NCBI GenBank assembly: GCA_958295665.1
Contig: OY282560.1
Location: 48,050,333 to 48,114,332 of the forward strand
Length of the DNA stretch: 64,000 nucleotides
Reading direction: 5' to 3'
Source: Tipula vernalis
Taxonomy: Eukaryota > Arthropoda > Insecta > Diptera > Tipulidae
The notes under the pieces: generated by a model
The model's input: only the letters and a program-made list of their open reading frames with translations
The model's database searches: none
What the model was told of the DNA's origin: nothing
Program-made: the position numbers and the translations under genes
Shown: piece after piece, positions 11,346 to 21,470 of the stretch
Layout of the letters: each line of letters opens with the position of its first letter
Position numbering within the stretch: the stretch's first letter is position 1

Positions 11346-13722
11346 CTAAATCAATTTCATAAAATAATTCATTCAAATTCCAATCAAATTTTGAATCAAA
11401 CTAAAATGATTTTAAATATTTTTCCAAACTGTTAAATCTTGTATGTAAATTACATTTATTATTTTAATTAAAATTGACTAATTTGATTTCTTTTCGTTTC
11501 AAACTCGGTTCTGTTTATATGTTTCCCTGTATCCTTTATCCTGAAATATTTCTATTCGAATTATTACTGCTACAGAGCATTTGAAACTAGATTTTACTAA
11601 GTCTAAATCAATTCTGAAAAATAATTGATGGAAACTGTTTCAAATTCCAATCAAATTTTGAATCAAACTAAAATGATTTTAAATATTTTTTCGAACTATT
11701 AAATCTTGTATGGAAATTACATTTATTATTTGAATTAAAATTGACTAATTTGATTTCTTTTCGTTTCAAACTCAGTTCTGTTTATATGTTTCCCTCTACA
11801 TTTTATCCTGAAATATTTCCATTCGAATTATTACTGCTACAGAGCATTTGAAACTAGATTTTACTAAGTCTAAATCAATTTTGAAAAATAATTAATGGAA
11901 ACTGTTTCAAATTCCAATCAAATTTTGAATCAAACTAACATGATTTTAAATATTTTTCCGAACTGTTAAATCTTGTATGTAAATTACATTTATTATTTTA
12001 ATTAAAATTGACTAATTTGATTTCTTTTCGTTTCAAACTCGGTTCTGTTTATATGTTTCCCTGTATCCATTATCCTGAAATATTTCTATTCGAATTATTA
12101 CTGCTACAGAGCATTTGAAACTAGATTTTACTAAGTCTAAATCAATTCTGAAAAATAATTGATGGAAACTGTTTCAAATTCCAATCAAATTTTGAATCAA
12201 ACTAAAATGATTTTAAATATTTTTTCGAACTATTAAATCTTGTATGGAAATTACATTTATTATTTGAATTAAAATTGACTAATTTGATTTCTTTTCGTTT
12301 CAAACTCAGTTCTGTTTATATGTTTTCCTCTATTATTTATCCTGAAATATTTCCATTCGAATTATTACTGCTCCAGAGCATTTGAAACTAGATTTTAGTA
12401 AGTCTAAATCAATTTTGAAAAATAATTGATGAAAACTGTTTCAAATTCCAATCAAATTTTGAATCAAACTAACATGATTTTAAATATTTTTTCAAAGTGT
12501 AAAATCTTGTATGTGAATTACATTTAATATTTTAATTAAAATAGACGAATTTGATTTCTTTTCGTTTCAAACTCAGATTTGTTTATATGTTTCCCTCTAC
12601 CCTTTATCCTGAAATATTTCCATTCGAATTATTACTGCTATAGAGCATTTGAAACTAAATTTTAGTAAGTCTAAATGAATTTTGAAAAATAATTGATGGA
12701 AACTGTTTCAAATTCCAATCAAATTTTGAATCAAACTAAAATGATTTTAAATATTTTTCCGAACTGTTAAATCTTGTTGGTAAATTACATTTATTATTTT
12801 AATTAAAATTGACGAATTTGATTTCTTTTCATTTCAAACTCAGTTCTGTTTATATGTTTCCCTCTACCCTTTATCCTGAAATATTTCTATTCGAATTATT
12901 ACTGCTACAGAGTATTTGAAACTAGATTTGACTAAGTCTAACTCAATTCTGAAAAATAATTGATGGAAACTGTTTCAAATTCCAATCAAATTTTGAATCA
13001 AACTAAAATGATTTTAAATATTTTTTCGAACTATTAAATCTTGTATGGAAATTACATTTATTATTTGAATTAAAATTGACTAATATGATTTCTTTTCGTT
13101 TCAAACTCAGTTCTGTTTATATGTTTTCCTCTATTATTTATCCTGAAATATTTCCATTCGAATTATTACTGCTCCAGAGCATTTGAAACTAGATTTTAGT
13201 AAGTCTAAATCAATTTTGAAAAATAATTGATGAAAACTGTTTTAAATTCCAATCAAATTTTGAATCAAACTAACATGATTTTAAATATTTTTTCAAAGTG
13301 TAAAATCTTGTATGTGAATTACATTTATTATTTTAATTAAAATAGACGAATTTGATTTCTTTTCGTTTCAAACTCAGATTTGTTTATATGTTTCCCTCTA
13401 CCCTTTATCCTGAAATATTTCCATTCGAATTATTACTGCTATAGAGCATTTGAAACTAAATTTTAGTAAGTCTAAATGAATTTTGAAAAATAATTAATGG
13501 AAACTGTTTCAAATTCCAATCAAATTTTGAATCAAACTAAAATGATTTTAAATATTTTTCCGAACTGTTAAATCTTGTATGTAAATTACATTTATTATTT
13601 TAAATAAAATTGACTAATTTGATTTCTTTTCGTTTCAAACTCAGTTCTGTTTATATGTTTCCCTTTACCCTTTATCCTGAAATATTTCCATTCGAATTAT
13701 TACTGCTACAGAGCATTTGAAG
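11346..13722. repeat. Satellite array with exact 267-bp unit and trimeric higher-order structure
   Basis: The marker CTGAAATATTTC occurs at 11541, 11808, 12075, 12342, 12609, 12876, 13143, 13410 and 13677. All eight intervals are exactly 267 bp. Variants repeat every three units: copies starting at 12342 and 13143 share 'ACTGCTCCAGAG' and the later 'TTCAAAGTGTAAAATC'; copies at 12609 and 13410 share 'CTGCTATAGAG' and 'CTAAATGAATTTTG'; copies at 12075 and 12876 share 'CGAACTATTAAATC' and 'TTTTCCTCTATTATTT'. This gives an 801-bp higher-order repeat. The unit shares about two thirds of its sequence with the 413-bp unit to the left. The array ends abruptly at about 13720. Confidence 0.92.
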
Positions 13723-14247
13723 CTTCTATTCAAATTCTAATCATTTTTGTCTCAATCCATTCAAACGAAGCATCCCAGTTATTCACATTCAAATGAATTA
13801 ATGAATCGCACTATAATACGACCAAATTCCAAAATTCATTTAATTGAATTTCTAATTGTATCATTACTTACGAATTTACGATCAATCAGTTTTGTTACCG
13901 CACTCGCTCATTACTTAAGAATTTTGTTGAGTTCATACTAAATTCCATTTCATTAGAACTATATTTTATCGCCCAACATAACAACAATAAAACTGTAAAA
14001 AATAACTAATTACACAACAAAAAAAAAAACATTTCGATATTTAGCTTAGCATTAGATAAAAAAAAAAAAAATTCCTTATCACTTCCGTAAATTTTATGTA
14101 AACACAGCAGGGCGATTTTTAATTTAATTGTATCACTATCGCTTTCAGCATTGGAATTCGATTGGGTAATACATCCGTCGCACCAAAAAAAAATAAAACA
14201 ATAACAACAACAAAAAACTAATCACATTTTACATCTCCCTATTTCAG
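13723..14247. other. AT-rich upstream or intronic DNA before the first CAP exon
   Basis: The stretch contains several poly-A runs (14020-14075, 14185-14215) and ends in a good splice acceptor, CTATTTCAG, at 14239-14247. The exon that follows starts in phase 2, so coding sequence must lie further left, but no convincing first exon was found. A CTTTCAG at about 14143-14149 could be another acceptor; this is weak. Confidence 0.5.
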
Positions 14248-15411
14248 TCAAACGTCATACACAACCCATCATAATGGTACGACTGCAAAACCTCCAATCG
14301 CCAGCTTTCGTCAACTAATGCTCGAACATCACAACATTATTCGTCATAAGCATGGCGCAAATTTTATGCACCTCAGCTCCGACCTAAATGATCATGCCCA
14401 AGAATGGGCGGACAAATTGGCAAAGAAAAATGAGCTGCATCATCGTCCCGGCTCGAAATACGGTGAAAATATATTTCAATACACGTCAAGTGATCCGCAA
14501 GCGTATCCAATGGCAGATCGCGTCTGTGAAAAATTCTATGAAGAAATGAATGGATACCCATTTGGTAGTGCCTCGTGTAATACGGCATTTAATTTTACGC
14601 AAATGGTGTGGAATGATTCCATTGAATTGGGCGTCGGCATGACAAAGGCTAAAGAGGGTTCAGTTTTTGTGGTATGCAACTATAGTCCGCGTGGCAATGT
14701 TATTGGTGAATACAATAAGAATGTTTTTCAAGCGGGACAACAGAGAACGATGATTAATGCAACACCCGTGGTTACACCGGCGGCAAGGTAAACAATTTAT
14801 TGTTTTTATCTTAAATAGTTTACAGTGGTATAACAATGGTTTTCGTTTTTTTTGTTTTGTTTTTTAGTCGACCCGTCCAAAAATCTAATTTCATCTTTAC
14901 GAGTAAACCAGAGAAAAATGCACCATCCGCCCAAAAATGCGGCTCATCAAATTCTTCGCTGGATGGTTTTCGCCAAGTAGCCCTCAACCATCATAACAAA
15001 TTACGGAAGAAGCATGGTGCACCACCGATGCGGCTCAGCGATGAAATAAATACGTACGCACAAGACTGGGCCAATACGCTAGCATCACAAAATCGATTTT
15101 ATCATCGACCAAATGGAAAATATGGTGAAAATATTTACACCTCATTTTCGAGTGATCCCAATACCCAACCATCGGGTGAACAGGCCATCCAATCATTTTA
15201 TGATGAAATCAAAGATTATCGATTTGGTGGGGAACCGAATAATTTTGGACAGATCGGACATTTTACACAAGTCGTTTGGGATACATCGATCGAATTGGGT
15301 GTTGGCATGGCAAAATCGAGTCGTGGCTCATATTATGTCGTATGCAATTATAGTCCACGCGGTAATATGATGGGAAGTTTTGCGCAACATGTTGCAAAAC
15401 CGATTTATTAA
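14248..15411 (+). CDS. GAPR-1-like protein with at least two CAP domains (5' exon not found)
   Basis: Exon 14248-14787, an 80-bp GT-AG intron (14788-14867) and a final exon 14868-15411, ending in a stop. The exon starts after CTATTTCAG and is open from its first base; the junction codon AG|T restores frame. Each exon encodes one CAP domain (pathogenesis-related, SCP/TAPS fold), the family of human GAPR-1/GLIPR2. Domain 1 runs from SFRQLMLEHHN to the GNVIGEYNKNVF end block, with YGENIF, NFTQMVW and IELGVG. Domain 2 has YGENIY, GHFTQVVW, IELGVG and NYSPRGN. The second conserved His (usually HFTQ) is Asn in domain 1 and kept in domain 2. No signal peptide is visible, but the N-terminus is missing. 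GAPR-1 relatives bind lipid membranes or heparin-like ligands; the role here is unknown. Confidence 0.88.
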
Positions 15412-15583
15412 TTAGACCCCACCACCAGCCCTCCCCCCTATCATTCCATATTTATAGTTAGTGAAATTTTTTGATTTTGTAATCACATTTTTGTAAATAT
15501 TGTAGAATATTAAATTAATTAAAAAAAATGTTTGTTTTAAATTTTATAATGTTTAATCATTATTTTGTAAATAGGCCTACGTA

Positions 15584-15589
15584 AATAAA
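15584..15589 (+). terminator. Likely polyadenylation signal (AATAAA) of the first CAP gene
   Basis: AATAAA lies about 175 bp after the stop codon of the plus-strand CAP gene, in an AT-rich 3' flank. It is the first canonical hexamer on that strand after the stop. Confidence 0.55.
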
Positions 15590-15599
15590 GCCTACTCAT

Positions 15600-16140
15600 T
15601 TTATAAGGTGTGTGTTATCATATCATGACAACAAAAATTCTTTAACGATATGATCAACGCGAACATTTTATTGGTTTATTAGCTGGAAATTTCAGTGAAT
15701 TGTTCTTTTATATCACGGTGTCATGCCATAAACGGTTATTTGGTTGTGGAATACAAACAATTTACTAGTGTTACGATGTCGCCAAGGTCATTTTGGAATA
15801 AGACTTTGAACCGAATCGATGGGAATTTTTTTTATTCGTAGAAAACCCGTATTTGTCAAAATAGAATTTTGTGACGAAACTTCCACGTTTTATTGAAATT
15901 ATCTAAAATATATCTTAAGAAGGAATTGGAATTGTTTTTGATTTCTGATCGAATTTAACACCGCCAAACACTAAAATCATTGGACGACTCTATTAATGGC
16001 ACTGTGGTCTCATTATTAGCCAGATATTGAAGAAATGGAGCGGAGGACCATCCCTTTCAGACGAACATTTTGGGCGTTTGCTCTAAAAAGTTCAGGGGAA
16101 CTACTTTAGAAGCGAACTCGCAATTTACGGTTTATGCTTT
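15600..16140. other. Unassigned intergenic DNA
   Basis: Nothing coding was recognised. The stretch lies between the CAP gene 3' end and the C-terminal end of the Helitron helicase remains; the last part (15960-16140) may belong to the Helitron 3' side but shows no clear motif. Confidence 0.4.
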
Positions 16141-16149
16141 TCATCAATT

Positions 16150-18195
16150 TTTTATTGATCAATCGCGTGCCATTGCACAGCCGTGCAACACAACTTTTCC
16201 ATCGCCATTTCCGATTCCACAACTTTTCCATCGCCGGTATCTAACAATTGGATGCGCATGTTTATTTTTAGCTGAACTTTTTCAACATTACGCCAGAGTG
16301 GCGATAATTTCAAGAAAGCGTTGATCTCATCAGCGTACGTTGAACGTGGAATGACGGGATGTGTTTGTCTGAAATCACCTGAAAGTAGTAATAGAGTGCC
16401 GCCGAATAGTTTGTCGTTGTTTTTTATATCTTTGAGTGTTCTGTTCAATGCCCCAAGAGAATGTTTGTGTACCATAGTGCATTCATCCATGATGATAATT
16501 TTCCATTGTTTCAGCAGTCTGAGTTATTTTGAATATTTAGTGGCAGCTTACATGCTGAATGAGCTGTTCTGCCTCCGTCCAACAAAGTTGCTGCAATGCC
16601 AGATGATGCAACGGCCAATGTGATGCCAATATTTGATCGTATTTCGGCAAGAATTAGCGAAATGAGAAATGTTTTGCCAATTCCACCTGGTGTATCCACA
16701 AAAAAAGAATCCACCTTGTCCCGCCGAAACTGCCAGCATAATGCGGTCGTGTACATTAAATCAGATGCACTTCGATTTGGCGAACTCATAGCGTCGCTGA
16801 ATGTAATCGTTAGATCGTTGTACCATGTACAAATTCGATGCAATATATCGTCAGTCATAGTCAACACTAAAGCGAATAGTAGACGAATTTGTGTTGCTGT
16901 ACAGCCCAATGTTGCTTCAGAAAGCATATAGTCCCAATGATTGTCATCTTCGAGCAAGCTGAGTGCAAGGCATGCATCTTTATATGTTGGCTACTGTTGT
17001 CCATTCACTTTGCGTATATCTTGAAATGACAATGGGCCGGTGACATTAACTATCAACAGTCGCAGATGGAAGCATTCAATCTGCCTTGGAGTGACTGTAT
17101 ATACTCGGACCAAAGTGTTTGATTTGAATAGGCTGGGGCACGCATCAATTGGTGTGCGTTGCTTGCGGGGCATCCATTTTTTTGTTTGATTCCATATGAA
17201 ATAGCGTGGTACTTCGGAATAGACTTAGTAGTGTTCGTGCAAAGGCACCGAAAGTATCCGCACGATTACACAATTCGAAAAATTCCGTGAGTGTAGTTTT
17301 TGATGGATTTATGGCACGCTTTGTACATTTTCCATCTTCCTTGCAAGGCGATAAACTATTCAGATCACCGCATTGGCCATAAATCATGTTTGTGGTAACA
17401 ATATCGAACAGTAGTTGATCGATTTCCTCAGGGAGTATTTTGTCGACTAACCAAATCAAAATGTGTGCCTCAGATAATCCTCGCTTTTGCCATTCAACCG
17501 AATATATCCAGCAACGTGTGGGACCGCCGAATTGAGATTATTGTAGCCGCAATGTGCATCCACACGATTGATGTCTTCACTTCTCACCGCCCATGAAGTA
17601 AATTTGTACAAATTTATGTGGTTCGTTTGGAATTGGCAGCAATGAGCCTACTTTGTGGTACACTTGGCCTTTGATTTTGAATATTGAATTGAATTGTTGT
17701 CCATTTGCCTCAGTATTATGAACTATTTCTGTTGCTCCGAACGAAGTCATTTGGAAGCATGAATTGAATGTGCGAACGGACTTCAGGAACAGATTTGAAT
17801 TTGGATCCGTGTCGATAAGCAAGCCCGTTCAATGGTTCTGGTGGTGTCTCAATTTCTGGTAGTTGCACTTTTTCTGATGCGCAACACATCCCGGCTGACT
17901 CATGTTTGAATTTGAGCGCATGACAATGGGGACATTCTTTGTCCATAGCGCCAATCAGCACTTTCGGATACGAAGGAACGAAGCGGATGTACAATGTACT
18001 TGTTGGCGTTGTCGGTCATTTGCTGTGCGTGTGTTAACTACGGACCGGCGCACTTGTCTCCGTTCCAATTGTCGTTGCTCACACGAACATTTTCGTTATC
18101 GTGTTGGATTTGTTCGTCGGTTCTTACTGCTCTACTATTTCTCATGTTCCATGCTTTTTTCGTTTGTCGGCCCAATTGGTCCCTTTGCGTCTTGC
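16150..18195 (-). pseudogene. Helitron Rep/helicase remains, broken by frameshifts and stops
   Basis: Minus-strand pieces lie in Helitron order. 18190-17716 is the N-terminal region with a CPHC zinc-type motif and SFVPSYP. 17822-17577 is the Helitron-like N domain (VYHKVGSLLP). About 17490-17145 is the replication initiator region (EWQKRGLSEAHILIWLVDK). 16957-16511 carries Walker A of the PIF1-like helicase (DTPGGIGKTFL), and 16490-16152 has Walker B (MDECTMVHK) and the LLSGDFRQ block. Each piece is in a different frame from the next. The first His of the HUH motif, normally HAH, is Glu here (SEAHIL), so the nuclease is dead as well. The C-terminal helicase part and Helitron ends were not found. 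The right edge is cut by the microsatellite and LINE at 18217. Confidence 0.85.
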
Positions 18196-18216
18196 TGGTA
18201 TTATTCACCGTAATAC

Positions 18217-18245
18217 ACACATACAAACACACACACACACACACG
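18217..18245 (+). repeat. Short ACAY microsatellite at the 5' edge of an R1-clade LINE
   Basis: An ACACATACAAACACACAC-type run sits inside the Helitron remains and directly precedes the R1-clade LINE copy that starts at about 18246. Waldo elements of the R1 clade are known to insert into ACAY repeats, and the 3' end of this LINE meets a second such repeat at 20845. Confidence 0.7.
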
Positions 18246-18249
18246 CGCC

Positions 18250-19040
18250 AGAAGGTATAGTCAAAAGCAAGAGAAATGGGAAACTGCCACAAGAAAAAAG
18301 AGAGTCAGGGGTAAGCGCCGTAAGAAAATTAGGCAGGAGACGTTGGTCGTCGGAAAACGCGGGGACCTCTCGTACGCGGGTATACTCCGCAAGGTGAAAA
18401 ATGATCCAGAGTTGAAGGCTCTAGGAGAAAACGTCACCCATATCAGGAAAAGCCTTAAAGGAGAAATGCTATTTTGACTGAGTAAAGGCAAGCAACTGGT
18501 GAGCGATGAATATGGGAAGATGATGAAAAAAGCGCTAAGTGACATAGCTGACGTCAGAACCCTTGCACATGAAGGTTCGGTAGAACTTAAAAGACTGGAT
18601 GAAGTCACTACAAAGGAGGACATATGTAGTGCACTAAATTCCAGCTAGATTGCTTGGAGGAATTGGCAATCAAAAGCCTAAGGAAATCCTATGGGAAGGA
18701 TATAGAATGCAACAGTGAGAGTACCAATGGAAATAGCTAACAAGTTATTAGAGGCCGGGAAAGCCATAATTGGATGGGTAATCGGCAAGATAACTGAGTA
18801 GATCGTGCCTAAAAGATGCTACAGATGCCATGAATACGGACACCTGGCGATCGGGTGCAAAAACGAGGATGGAGATGTCTCCACTGCTATGGAGATGTAG
18901 TGAGGAGCGCCACATAGCAAAGACCTGCGCTAAGGAGGAGAGATGCTTGCTATGCAAAGGTGATAACGGTCATATAAGGAAACACATCACGGGGAGTTTC
19001 CGATGCCTAGCATTCAATAAGGCTCTAAACCCAACACGAA
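18250..19040 (+). pseudogene. R1-clade LINE ORF1 (Gag-like) remains with one zinc knuckle
   Basis: The plus strand carries ORF1 text in shifting frames. LSYAGILRKVKNDPELKALG lies at about 18360-18420 and a block with ALSDIADVRTLAHEG at 18530-18570. A CCHC zinc knuckle (CYRCHEYGHLAIGC, spacing C-X2-C-X4-H-X4-C) lies at about 18814-18855. Stops at about 18475 and 18645 break the frame. ORF1 proteins of this clade bind the element RNA. Confidence 0.75.
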
Positions 19041-19041
19041 G

Positions 19042-19640
19042 ATGAGGATGATACAACTTAACCTTAATCACTGCGAAGTTGCCCAAGATCTTTTGGGGCA
19101 AATCATTTTGGAGATACAGGCGGACGTAGCTATACTTTCAAAACCGTTCAAAGCACAGTTAAGCAGCGCATGGACCGCAGATAGAACGGGCAAAGTGGCA
19201 AAATGGGCGTGTGGGAGGTACCCTTTCCAAGAAATACAAGAGAGGAAAGAGGAAGAGTTTGTGTTCGCCAAGATAAATGGGGTGAACATCTACAGTTGTT
19301 ACGCTCCTCTAAGCCTTTTACCCTTTCAGAACGGGATTCTGGTGGATAAGGTTACAGCGGAGGCAAGGGGACGCGATTCGGTGGTTATAGGTGGAGATTT
19401 TAAGGCGTGGACCGTTGAATGGGGAAGCAAACGCACAAATGCTAGGGGAAGCTTACTGTTGGAGGCACTTACATCTTTGGATATCGCTTTGGCTAATAAG
19501 GGCGGTTCCAGTACCTTCCGCAAGAATAGTCATGAGTCGATAATCGATGTCACATTCGCCAGCAGAACTGAAAGATATTAAGTGGAATGTCAGCGAAAGG
19601 TACACAGGAAGCGATCACCAAGCACTGCTGTATGAAATCA
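19042..19640 (+). pseudogene. R1-clade LINE endonuclease domain (ORF2 start), broken
   Basis: The ATG at 19042 opens the apurinic-type endonuclease domain of ORF2 (MRMIQLNLNHCEVAQ). It is open to 19581 and continues in another frame, where the SDHQALLYEI block holds the conserved SDH. At about 19398-19412 the usual GDFNAW reads GDFKAW, so a conserved catalytic Asn is Lys. With the frameshift near 19550 the domain cannot be functional. Confidence 0.8.
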
Positions 19641-20032
19641 GGGGACAGAAAGGATCTCCAACAAACCTAAGAGTACAAGAAGCAAGAGGATGGTCAGCAA
19701 AAACTTTTGACCACGACGTCTTCATGGAGATGGTACGTGAGATTAGGATTCCAGTAGGGACAGCCGAAAAAAAGGTAGAGCATGTCACTAGACAGGTGGT
19801 TAAAGCCTGTGACGCGCCCATGTCTAAACGCGTTCTGAACAACAAGGGAAAAGCGGCTTACTAATGGAGCGACGAAATCAAAACCGTGAGATCTAAGTGT
19901 CTCAGAGCTAAAAGGAAGAGCCAAAGAACAGTGGGCTGCGTAAGCCATGAGTAAAATTAGATCCAATATAAAAGGCTTAATAAGGAGCTCCGCGACGCGA
20001 TTCGAAAGAGTAAAAAGTACTGTTTCAAAAGC

Positions 20033-20800
20033 ATGTTCGAGGAAGCGGATGCAAATCCGTGGGGCAATGCCTACAAAGTTGTAATAACCAGGATTAAAGG
20101 AAGAAGAAGTCCACAGGAGAAAGATATAAGGTTGTTACTTGAAATTATTAAGGAGCTTTTCCCTCGCTATGCAACACGACCCAGAAGTCGGCAGGATGAA
20201 CGTGGACATAGTGAGTTTGACATTCCGGAAGTAAACAGTGAAGAGATTCTGGAGGCATGTAGAAAAGTGGGAGTAAACAATGCCCCCGGCCCAGACGGAA
20301 TACCCTATAAGGCGATTAAGACGGCGTTGAGCAGCAACCTAGGACTGCGAAATAATGCGCTCATGCCTTAAAGATTGTGTGTTCCCAAAGGAATGGAAAA
20401 GACAAAGACTGGTCCTCATTCTCAAAACGGATAAACCTCCAGGAATACCGTCATCATACAGCCCGATATGCCTGCTAGACTCAATGGGTAAGGTGCTGGA
20501 GAACATCATCCGAAATAGACTGACTCCAATCACAGAAGGTGATGAAGGCCTCTCAGATCAGCAATTCGGGTTCCGTAAGGCTCGTTCGACCCTGGATGCT
20601 ATCAATACAGTGGTGCAAATTGCCCGAGAGGCAGTGAATGGAAAGCTATGGAAAGGGGGTACCAAGAAATACTGCTCGGTTCGCAGGATGCCTGGGACAC
20701 GATATGTTCTGCCATAGTTACGGTTCAGAAGGAGTTGAGACGGTTGGAGGCCCAACGGAAAGAGAGTCGGCGCACTGCATTGCTTGCAGGAAATGGATGA
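20033..20800 (+). pseudogene. R1-clade LINE reverse transcriptase remains, palm deleted
   Basis: 20033-20371 encodes the N-terminal RT part with NAPGPDGIPYKAIK. 20355-20680 continues one frame over with IIRNRLTPITEGDEGLSDQQ and FGFRKARSTLDAI. Translation then leaves the RT at about 20680 and resumes at 20687 with the C-terminal tail of ORF2 (DAWDTICSAIVTVQKELRR), ending in TGA at 20798-20800. Everything between, including the YADD catalytic box, is absent. Confidence 0.8.
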
Positions 20801-20844
20801 GTGAGCTATAACGTTAATGCCGCCCTCCGAAGTAATGCTTAACG

Positions 20845-20872
20845 CACACACACACATACACATACACACATA

Positions 20873-20924
<52 letters not shown>

Positions 20925-20925
20925 A

Positions 20926-21021
<96 letters not shown>

Positions 21022-21022
21022 A
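20845..21022 (+). repeat. (CA)n / ACAY microsatellite, about 178 bp
   Basis: An almost pure CA repeat with ACAT and ACAA interruptions, concentrated near its left end. It separates the 3' end of one R1-clade LINE from the start of the next. Open frames through it on either strand (Thr-His or Cys-Val repeats) are artefacts of the repeat. Confidence 0.97.
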
Positions 21023-21470
21023 ACCGGCGAATGGGTTGTGATGCGATCATATAGCCTCTCCATCCCTACTTCTACTGCCTACGTCCTCGAGAGTCTCGAG
21101 ACTCGATCGTGTCGGTAGTAACTCAGTTCTAGCCGAAGCTTGCGGTAGAAATCCCTCTTGGAAGCTAGACTGAGGCAGAAGTTGCAGAGGGGATCACATT
21201 GGTCACTTGCAAATAATGCATTTAAGAGTTATGTGATTTAAATCCAGGAGCGTCTGTCTCATAGTTAGCGGCACCCTGGTCAGCGACTGTACCCCAGGAG
21301 AGGCAGCTGTATACCTAATGCTAGGGGCGGCACCTTAAAAAAGAATCCAAAATAAGTTCAGATCAGGGATATTGGTTACGGTACAGGGAATAGGAAATCC
21401 AGTACTGGCATAAGGGAGTGAGCAAGCAGGCTCCCAATAGTCGAGATCCAGCAACTGCAATGTTACAACG

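Larger units (their letters stand above)
18246..20844 (+). mobile_element. R1-clade LINE (Waldo-like), truncated and internally deleted
   Basis: This copy is 5' truncated within ORF1 and flanked on both sides by ACAY/CA microsatellite. The order is ORF1 (18250-19040), endonuclease (19042-19640), a linker, the RT fingers (20033-20680), then a jump to the last residues of ORF2 (20687-20800), and a short 3' UTR to 20844. The RT palm with the catalytic YADD and the thumb are missing. Several frame changes are present, so the copy is dead. The R1 clade is assigned from the MIQLNLNHCEVAQ start of the endonuclease and the NAPGPDGIPYKAIK block of the RT. Confidence 0.85.

Noticed and set aside
9740..13722. 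CRISPR-like array
   Set aside because: The units are 267-414 bp with no short repeats and unique spacers, and the genome is that of an insect.
13747..13941. Possible first exon of the first CAP gene
   Set aside because: No donor in the needed phase 2 was seen at its end, the residues look like repeat-derived sequence, and the frame ends in a stop.
18261..18623. Minus-strand open frame of 120 codons
   Set aside because: It is antisense to LINE ORF1 and its Ser/Leu-rich text has no domain.
20558..21063. Long open frames (Cys-Val or Thr-His repeats) on both strands
   Set aside because: They run through the (CA)n microsatellite and have no stop only because the repeat has none.
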